NCBI GenBank assembly: GCA_031835245.1
Contig: JAVKOQ010000031.1
Coordinates: forward strand, 248,001 to 312,000
Length of the DNA: 64,000 bases
DNA from: Balamuthia mandrillaris
Lineage: Eukaryota > Discosea > Longamoebia > Balamuthiidae
Reading direction: 5' to 3'
Shown here: piece after piece, positions 57,172 through 64,000 of the stretch
How positions within the stretch are numbered: the stretch's first letter is position 1
How the letters are laid out: every line of letters starts with the position of its first letter
Program-made: the position numbers and the translations under genes
The notes under the pieces: model-generated
Databases searched by the model: none
Told to the model about the DNA's origin: nothing
Seen by the model: the letters and a program-made list of their open reading frames with translations, nothing else

Positions 57172-58372
57172 ATGGTGGATATCATCACACGGAAAAACAG
57201 AACCATGTAAGTAAAACCATCCAATCTTCTCTCTCCTTTGCTCTCTCTCCTCTTTCTCTGTATCTACCTACCCCTTCATCAGCTACGCGTTAGCCGCACT
57301 ATCCGTATTCTTTTGTGTGCTTTGGTTGCGGAGCTCACGTTCTTCAACTACTTACACTGTTATCCGCTATGAAACAGCCCCGACGCCACAACCTACTTCC
57401 CAATATCCCTACATGAATAGTAATAACAAGTTCAAGCGAAGGGACCAGGCTGACCCCTCCCCTCTTTCAATCGACCCAACAACTGCCCCCCTCAGCGACC
57501 AGTGCATAATCTTTTGGCACGTTACCAAAACCGGGGGAACAACTCTCCGGCATATCCTCCTTCGTGAAGCCACAGCCAGAGGACGCACCGTGGAACACAT
57601 GGACGAGTTTGTCACCCTTCCAGGGGACATAACTTTTGGCCACGTGGCTCCAGGCCGTATCATCCAACTACTAGAAAACGGCCGGGCAGAGGAGCGTCGG
57701 CTCAAGGGAGGAAAACAATGCTACTGGTTGACAAGCAACCGTGACCCTTTAGAGCGTTTTATCTCCCGGTTCTACTTTCGCAGGGAGTGGGGACCCTCTT
57801 TGGAGGACTTTGTGCGAAGCGGGGATCCAGCCCTCCGCACCTTTCCCATCTTTAACAACCGCAACCTGCTGGATCGCACGCTCAACCTCCTCGACGAGTT
57901 TGACCTCATCCTTTTGTCAGAACGCTTCGATGAGTCGTTGATACTTCTGGTTGAGGAGGACCACGTCCTTTCCCACAACGCCCTCAACTACACTAGCTAC
58001 GGCGTCATCCAAGGGCGCCCCAAACAGGACGACTTGCCACCCGACGTGCGTGCTCGGCTACGTGAGCTGCTGGCCCTGGACCTGCGTTACTTTGAGGCCA
58101 CGCAGCGGCATTTGGAGCGGCGGATAGAGCGGTTCGGGGTGGAGCGGATGCGGGAGAGGCTAGAGGACCTGCAACGGTGGAGAGGGGAACCGCCTTGCGC
58201 CAAGCCCAGGGAGGCACTGGTCAATGGCTCTGGCGCCTGCAAGAACTTTGGCTACATTGCCAAGCAGTTGCAGAAGCAAGCGAGGGTGGTCCAAGTCGTA
58301 GCTGTGCCCATCAAGCAGATGGTGTGGGTTAGTGTTGAAGCTCCCAAGAGGAAACAAAATGGGATAAAATGA
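57172..58372 (+). CDS. Type II membrane sulfotransferase (carbohydrate, PAPS-dependent family)
   Basis: Two exons (57172-57206, 57283-58372) close in phase and give 374 residues. A short basic cytosolic N-terminus (MVDIITRKNRT) leads into one transmembrane helix (IYALAALSVFFCVLWL) and then a Ser/Thr/Pro stem, the layout of Golgi sulfotransferases. The catalytic domain shows the 5'-phosphosulfate loop in IIFWHVTKTGGTT and the 3'-phosphate site in TSNRDPLERFISRFYFRREW. FGHVAPGR and FDLILLSERFDESLILL resemble the heparan 2-O- and galactose-type families. Acceptor is unknown. The first exon was chosen because only it puts an ATG in frame ahead of the helix; without it the frame would start inside the helix at a GTG. 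Confidence 0.85.
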
Positions 58373-58444
58373 AAGAAGAAAGGAAGCGGTGGTAACGTTT
58401 GTTTGTTTTCTGTTTTTTTCGTTGCCCTCTTGGAGAGAAGAGAA

Positions 58445-59877
58445 ATGCAAGAAGCGCAGCAAGTGGAGGCACAAACGGGTGGGGTGGAGAGGTCCATAGT
58501 TCGTTTGGTTTGTTCGTGTCTTCGTCATTTTTTCTTCTTGAAAGAAAAGAACAACAACCAGCAGAAGCACAGAGAGAAGAAAGCGGTTGGAGCGTAAAAG
58601 AAATAGGGGACGGCAACCTCAACTTTGTTTATGTTGTCACTCGTCGCTCCCAAGATGGCCAGCAACAACAACAGGAGCGCAGCCTCGTCGTCAAGCAAGC
58701 GGTCCCTTATGTGCGAATGGTCGGCGAGAGTTGGCCTCTCTCCCCCGAACGGGCGTTCTTCGAGCATGAAGCACTGCGAGAGCAGCATCGACACGCTCCC
58801 GAGCACGTCCCTCGAGTCTTTCATTTCTTCCCTGGCCCTCACCATGCCACCGTCATGGAGTACCTTCCAAACGCCTCCTACCGTTCATTGCGTAAATCTT
58901 TGATTCGGGCACGAAAGCATCCAGCATTGGCTCCACACATGGCTCGTTTTCTCGCTCGCTCTTTGTTCTTCACGAGCGCTTTGTGTGAAGCGAATCGACA
59001 GCAAAACGATCGGTTGAGAGACATCTTTAACGGTAATCAACTCTATCGACTGACCCAAGCGGTCATCTTTGAGGAACCCTTCACACGAAACCACAAGAAC
59101 AACCGATGGACGTCACATCCGCTGCTGGACGAGGAAGTGGCGAGCATCCAAGCCAACGCTGCCCTCCTTCGGCGCGTGGAAGAGGCCAAGACAACATTTC
59201 TGACCCACAAAGAAGCTTTGCTTCATGCCGATCTTCACACCGGATCCGTTCTAGTGGGAGAAGGTGGCGGAGAAACCAAAGTGCTTGACCCAGAGTTTGC
59301 TTTCTTCGGACCTATTGCTTTTGATGTTGGCCAGTTTGTTGGCAACTTGCTTCTCGCTGTATACAGTCAGCGTGGCCTCGTTGAGAAGGAAGAGGAAGAG
59401 GAGAAAAGAAAGGATATGGAAGAATGGATCCTGACCGCCATCGAAGAACTATGGGACCGGTTTCTTGCTCTCTTTCGTGACTTGGTGGAACAGCACTCTT
59501 CCTACGGCTTGCTCTCTTTACCTTTGCATGAAGAGAAAGCTGGCGTGAAAGAAGGAAAAGAAGAGGAAGAAAGGATTTGGGAAGCCTTCACGACGCAGTT
59601 GCTGAAGGATGTGTTGGCGTTTAGCGGGGTGGTCATGATCAGACGGATTGTTGGCATTGCGCATGCGGAGGACATGGAGGTCATTCAACGGGTGGAGAGA
59701 AAGGTTGCCTGCGAGAGAAGAGCGCTTCGTATGGCTCAGCAGTTGATCCTCGCATCTCCTCCTTTTGACGAGAAGGAGAAGATAGAGGAGCAACAAGGCA
59801 CAGGAGGAGGAGCGTCTATGCGTGATGTGCTGATGGATGTTAGACGTTCTCTTCTGTTGGAGGATGAAGCTGACTGA
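58445..59877 (+). CDS. mtnK: 5-methylthioribose kinase
   Basis: Phosphorylates methylthioribose in the plant/bacterial-type methionine salvage pathway. Two exons (58445-58491, 58545-59877) close in phase and give 459 residues. Visible: the nucleotide-binding glycine loop KEIGDGNLNFVY, catalytic Lys in SLVVKQAVPYVR, hinge VMEYLPNA, the catalytic loop LLHADLHTGSVLVG, the DPE metal motif VLDPEFAFFGPIAFDVGQ, and a FSGVVMIRRIVGIAHAED helix near the end. A charged insert (EKEEEEEKRKDMEE, KEGKEEEERI) is specific to this copy. The short intron removes a frame change; without it the ATG frame stops at about 58597. Its neighbour ArsS is also a SAM-related enzyme. Confidence 0.9.
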
Positions 59878-59982
59878 AAAAAAAAGAAAAAGAAAAAGGC
59901 GGTGTTCTGATGGATTAAAAGTCACACAAGTGAGTAAACTCACAAAATGAAAGTTCTTGCGAGGATGTGGTGATGGGGTGGA

Positions 59983-60447
59983 CTAGTGGGCTTCAGAAGC
60001 GCCCATCCACTTTCCCACCAGCACGCCCCCATTGGCTCCATCGGGCAACGCTGCGCAACAGAGGCTCCGGAGGAGTATGTTGCGCGCTCCATTTATGTCG
60101 CGATCCAGTCGTATCCCACAGTCCCTGTGTTTGCACTCGAAGATCCGCTCTCGTCGATTGTGTTGTTTCTGTTCGTGGGTCACACGGAGGCACCAGGTGC
60201 AAGTCTTACTGGTCCAAGCCTCCGATCGAACGTAGACCCTGGGCCCCATTCCCTCGCCTTGTGCATCAGCCACTGGCGGAATCGGTAATGGCCCCAGGAG
60301 TAGAGCATCCTGGCCGTCTTTTTGCCGATCTTCCTCCGCCGTCTCCCCCGGATGGCAGTCATGCCCTTTACACCAAAGGTGGGGATGATGACATGATCGT
60401 AGCGGCGGCACAGGAAGAGGGCCGTAAAGGCGGTGTTCTGCAAAAGA
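59983..60447 (-). pseudogene. Fanzor/TnpB-type RNA-guided nuclease remnant (C-terminal part, frameshifted)
   Basis: Read on the minus strand from about 60447. The first frame encodes FGVKGMTAIRGRRRRKIG, KTARMLYSWGHYRFRQWL and MHKAREWG, the RuvC-II and helix region of Fanzor/TnpB proteins. At about 60245 the reading continues one base out of phase as RVYVRSEAWTSKTCTWC. A zinc-ribbon second pair (CKHRDC) and the RuvC-III motif DRDINGARNIL follow, stopping at 59983. One missing base near the GGGGCCC run would explain the shift. An acceptor-like TTTCTTTTGCAG precedes the first frame, but no upstream exons exist before the TAF4 gene ends at 60588. The N-terminal half and RuvC-I are missing, so it cannot encode an intact nuclease. 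Sequencing error at the shift is possible; the truncation is not explained by it. Confidence 0.78.
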
Positions 60448-60587
60448 AACGCTAGGTGTTTTGCATGCCAAAGAAGAGAAACAAGGAAAGAGCAGAGGGA
60501 GAGAACGAAATGAAAGGCGTTCCTTTTAACAGTTTTTGTTGGTTTTATAAGGGTTTGTGTTGTTGACTATAAGAAAGAGAGAGAGTT

Positions 60588-63500
60588 TCACGATGTAGAG
60601 GAAGAAGCAGAAGCAGATAAAGAGGAAGGCCCAACTGTAACTTTCCGTCTCTTCCGATCAAAGCTTTTGTGAATGACCTTTGAGTGTTTAAGATAAGGAT
60701 CCTTCAGAAATAGAAACTCGAGGTCTTTGAGGTTAATCGTCCGACCGGTTTGTTGTTGCTGCGGACCAAGCGCTCGTCCTCTTGCTCCTCCCACCGTTGT
60801 GCCCGCAGCAGCAGAAGCAGGAAGATGTGATAACACAACGCCACTGCCACCAGCGGCAGCTGCTTTAGCGCTGGCTTTTTGTCGTTGCACCTGTTCTGTC
60901 ATTCTTCGGAACATCAGCGCAAGTCTCTCAAACTCTTGAGCCATCTCAGGGGTGAGAGTGCCGGCTTGCTTGGCTTGCTGTAGTTGTTGAAGTTTTCGCA
61001 AGTGTTCTTTCGTGAATGTGATTTGCGGTTGTTGTGATTGTTGTTGTTGTGATGATGGTGATGACGGGGGTGGGGGTTGGTTTTGTTGTTGTGGCTGAGA
61101 AGAAGGAAGATGACTTGTTGTGGCAGGGGTGGTTGTAGAAGCGGTGGGTCTTGTGCGAGGGCGGCCAATGTCGCCGATAGCTTGAAGGGCGGTTATGTTG
61201 GCGTGTCTGGTCCGAATCCTTTCTTCTTCTTCGTGGCGTCTTGCTTGTGTTTCCCGATCTCCTCCTTTCTTGCTGCTATCATCCTGTTTATTTATAGTCA
61301 GTTTCTCTCCATCTAATTTGAAAGTGAGAATAGCTAAAGTAACCTTTAATCCTTTTAGTTTTTCTTTTTCTTCAGCGTCTCTTTGCTCTTGTTCTTCCCG
61401 TTCTCTCTTTTCTATGAGTTGCAATTGTCGCCGTGGATCTGATGTGATGGTTATCTTAAAGTCATCCTTCAACGTATCCTGCCGCTGCTGAGAAATGATG
61501 GCGAGCTGTTCGATGATATTCCGTAAACGTTCCTCCACAGCACAGGTTAAATGATCGTACACTTCTTTATGAATTTGTTTCATTTGATGTATGCTTGCTG
61601 TTATTGATAAAGAGATAAATAAAATGGTGAGAAAACGCACTCACTGATGAAATGCAAAACAGAAAAAAGAAAAATAAGGATCGATCGTAGTCAGACTGAC
61701 GTGCAATTTCTCATCATAAAGATGCAGAGAAGCGATACTTTGTGTGTCATCATAAAGGATGCAAGAAGGAGAACATGAAAAAGAGGGAAGATACCAATTT
61801 CTACAACTTTTCTCCGTAAAGCCTCTCGTTGCAAAAAGGGACCTCGCGGGTCTTCTTCTGGCCACACAAGATCCATTCCCGAGTCCTTCCCCTCCCCACG
61901 CATAAATCGAAGGGACTCTTCCTTGAGATTGACACCAGCAAACTGCGTTACATCGTTCAGCTGTTTTAACGAAGTGGGTTGATCGGCATCTGCTTTTTTG
62001 CTCTCAGCTCCAGTCTTTTTGGCTTTGGCAGCGCTTTGTGTTGGTGCTCCTCCGCTAAGAATAAAAGAAAAAGCGAGTTAACAAAAAAGCTTTTGTAAAG
62101 CTGGCAGGTGGTCACTACCTTGAACTCAAATTATTCGCAGGAGGAGGTGGAGGCGGTTGTGTGAGTTGTTGTGAAGGTGTAGAAGCGGTTGAGCCAGTCG
62201 TGGGTGTTGTGCGTGGTTTTTTACTAATGGTGAATAAAAAGTAAATAACATAAACAAACCATAACAGCATTAGACGTTTGTGGGAGTTCAAAGGCTGGAT
62301 AACAAAGATAAAAGAACGGAGGGAGGGAGTCATACGCTGGAGGCTGTTTGATATCGGTGATAATAGGAGGATTAGAGACGTTGGGTGTTGGAGTGTTGAC
62401 AGTAGAGGAGGCGGTAGAAGGAGGTGGATGGATGGTTCCTCGTTTGACCATCCGAACGATGGGCTGCTGTTTATTTTGTTCATCGACGACGTTCGCAAAG
62501 GCTTGTGTGGGCGGCCGGCCCTGTTGATGTGATGGTTGCTGTGGTGGTTGTTGTTGCGGAATGGTAGTGCCTTGGGTAAGTTTGTAGGACGTTTGTGGAG
62601 GTGGTTGTTGCGGATGATGTTGTGGGTGCTGGGCGATAACGAGGAGAAATGGGCGAAAGAACGAAAGAAAAATGAGACAGAAACTGGCAACAATACAAGA
62701 AGAGAATTACGTACGGTGGCAGAGGAAGGGGTAGTAGTGTGTGGAGGGGCCTGAGTGGAGACAACACGGCTCTGTTGCGGGGCTCTTGGCTTGGAAAACT
62801 TTTTAATGAGCTCCATAGCAGTGGCAGGTCCAAGTGAGGCGCTCAGCTTATGCGTGAACTGCTCTTTGGTTATCTTTCCTGCCTATTAAACATTCATCGG
62901 AGTCAGAATAACAAAACGTCATCATTTCTGAAGACGGAAGCGAACGAGACAAGAAGGAACACTTTACCTGCAACTCACTCAAAAGATGTCTAAGCACGTC
63001 TTGGTAGTGTTGAGTCACTGATTGTGTCGTATGAGCAGTCAGAGGAGGAGGGGCTCCTCCTGGAGGAACGCCAGTGGCAACAGAAGGAGCAGGAGAAGAA
63101 GAGGGTGGCAGAGCAGTAACATGCGGCCGATGAGCGAGTGCAGCGCTTCTAGCAGCCGCTGCAGCTGCTGCACTGGCCGCGTTGGTGGTAGTAGCTGTCG
63201 AGTAAGAGGAGACACCGGAAGGAGCAGTTGATGTTGCAGAGGAGGTTACGGGCATGCCTGTAGAATGGAAGTTTGTGGTGGTGGCTGGTCGCTGATGAGA
63301 GAGTTGAGCAGCAGTTGTGTGTTGTGGATTAAGATTCGTAGCAGCGGGTGACATTGTTGTGGCTCTGTGTGCAGTAGCAGTGTAAGAAGGGGGAAGACCG
63401 ACGCGTTGTTGTGTAGCAGTGGCCAGGGGTTGTTGTTGTGGCGGCCGTGCTTGTTGTGTTGTTTGCTGTGGCGTCAGAGAGGTTGGTGGTTGTCTTGGTG

Positions 63501-63648
63501 GTGCCACGTTTCGGCTTTGCACGGTCTCCTTCTGCAGCGACTCCGCCAAGAGGTTGATCTGCTGTGCGTCTCCATCCATCTCATCGACCGAGAAGAGACT
63601 GTCTCCAAGCGGATCAGGTGCTCCTCCACCGGGAGCAGTGCTACTCAT
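60588..63648 (-). CDS. TAF4: Transcription initiation factor TFIID subunit 4
   Basis: Histone-fold TFIID scaffold that pairs with TAF12. Seven exons close in phase (63648-62968, 62882-62715, 62628-62336, 62223-62119, 62054-61795, 61597-61344, 61283-60588), giving 818 residues. The N-terminal half is Gln/Thr/Pro/Ala low complexity. Then come TKEQFTHKLSASLG, a histone-fold helix region QLNDVTQFAGVNLKEESLRFM, and the TAF4 C-terminal domain: HLTCAVEERLRNIIEQLAIIS, FKITITSDPRRQLQLIEKRER, NITALQAIGDIGRPR. The terminal INLKDLEFLFLKDPYLKHSKVIHKSF matches the end of animal and plant TAF4. The start MSSTAPGGG is the first ATG in the frame. Confidence 0.94.
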
Positions 63649-64000
63649 TTTCTTGCTACTCCTTTTTTTTGTGGCTTGTTTTTGTTTTTTGTTTTCCTTC
63701 TTTCCTCCCCAAAAGCAAGCAAAAATAATTACCCCTTTTTTTTCCCCCCTTTTTTTTTTGCCTCCTATTTTTATATCCTACGAGTGCTCTCTGGAGTTTG
63801 AAATTATGGGATAAGACGGGCCAAGAAGAAAGTGAACCCCCACAAGAATACGTCTGAGATTAAGAGGTGATGTTAAAAATCAAAACCTTGTTATGACTGC
63901 AAACAACTTAAATAATGTGGTGGGATGAGGTGGGGTGGGATGAAGGATGGGGGGGTGGGGTGTTTGTCATGCGAGAGGTGAAGTGAAGAGAAGCCCTGGC
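63649..64000. other. TAF4 upstream region; no gene seen
   Basis: Contains poly-T/poly-C runs (about 63736-63762) and a G-rich GTGGGGTGGGATG segment near 63925-63960. No open frame or motif that I trust. Confidence 0.35.

Noticed and set aside
59983-60447. An intact Fanzor nuclease
   Set aside because: N-terminal half and first RuvC motif are missing and the frame breaks once near 60245.
59967-60455. 162-codon plus-strand frame
   Set aside because: Antisense shadow of the Fanzor fragment.

Overview
This is a gene-dense stretch of a eukaryotic nuclear genome. Nearly every gene is split by short introns (about 50-270 bp) with GT-AG ends and pyrimidine-rich 3' halves. Coding GC is moderate, AATAAA-type signals follow many stops, and there are no operons, tRNAs, rRNAs or CRISPR arrays. 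The protein set is typical of a free-living protist: a vinculin-family protein, Furry/Mor2, Tctex-type dynein light chain, NSF, ARL2, CNOT2, eRF1 and TAF4. Bacterial-looking metabolic enzymes sit among them. An amoebozoan of the Acanthamoeba/Balamuthia kind is my best guess, inferred from gene content and base composition only. eRF1 has intact NIKS, YxCxxxF and GGQ motifs and all models read with the standard code.

Layout, left to right. 1-8068(+): 3' part of a Furry-family gene. 8.2-9.6 kb(+): mitochondrial carrier. 9.9-11.7 kb(+): tRNA dimethylallyltransferase, preceded by a cluster of GGAATG motifs. 11.7-13.4 kb(-): Ser-rich protein of unknown function. 14.0-16.6 kb(+): RWD protein, then START protein. 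16.7-17.1 kb(-): MsrB. 17.4-23.5 kb(+): UBA-Arb2 fusion, a multipass membrane protein and a GT4 glycosyltransferase. 23.6-24.4 kb(-): PTH2. 24.7-31.6 kb(+): uS11, Tctex light chain and a large Myb + C2H2 regulator. 32.5-34.6 kb(+): F-box/WD protein. 34.7-39.3 kb(-): ARL2 and a PAS-ABCG half-transporter. 39.8-44.1 kb(+): METTL21-like methyltransferase and NSF. 44.2-46.9 kb(-): CNOT2. 47.4-49.0 kb(+): eRF1. 49.7-56.8 kb(-): ArsS-like radical SAM enzyme and the giant vinculin-like protein. 57.2-59.9 kb(+): type II membrane sulfotransferase and methylthioribose kinase. 60.0-60.5 kb(-): decayed Fanzor/TnpB-type nuclease fragment. 60.6-63.6 kb(-): TAF4.

The most notable items are: a vinculin-family protein of about 1743 residues with roughly eleven tandem helical modules between a recognisable head and tail; a LOV-like PAS domain, without the photoactive cysteine motif, fused to an ABCG transporter; a frameshifted Fanzor remnant; a eukaryotic ArsS; a UBA-Arb2 fusion; and promoter elements, namely tandem GGAATG (TEAD/M-CAT-like) sites and an ATF/CRE-like inverted repeat between the divergent CNOT2 and eRF1 genes.

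Most neighbours share no pathway. The exceptions worth noting are CNOT2 and eRF1, which lie head to head and act at linked steps of mRNA turnover and translation termination, and ArsS with methylthioribose kinase, which could be linked through 5'-deoxyadenosine salvage (speculative). Exon boundaries were read by eye. For 18 of the models I summed the exon lengths and the phases closed exactly. Models without a stated length are less certain.
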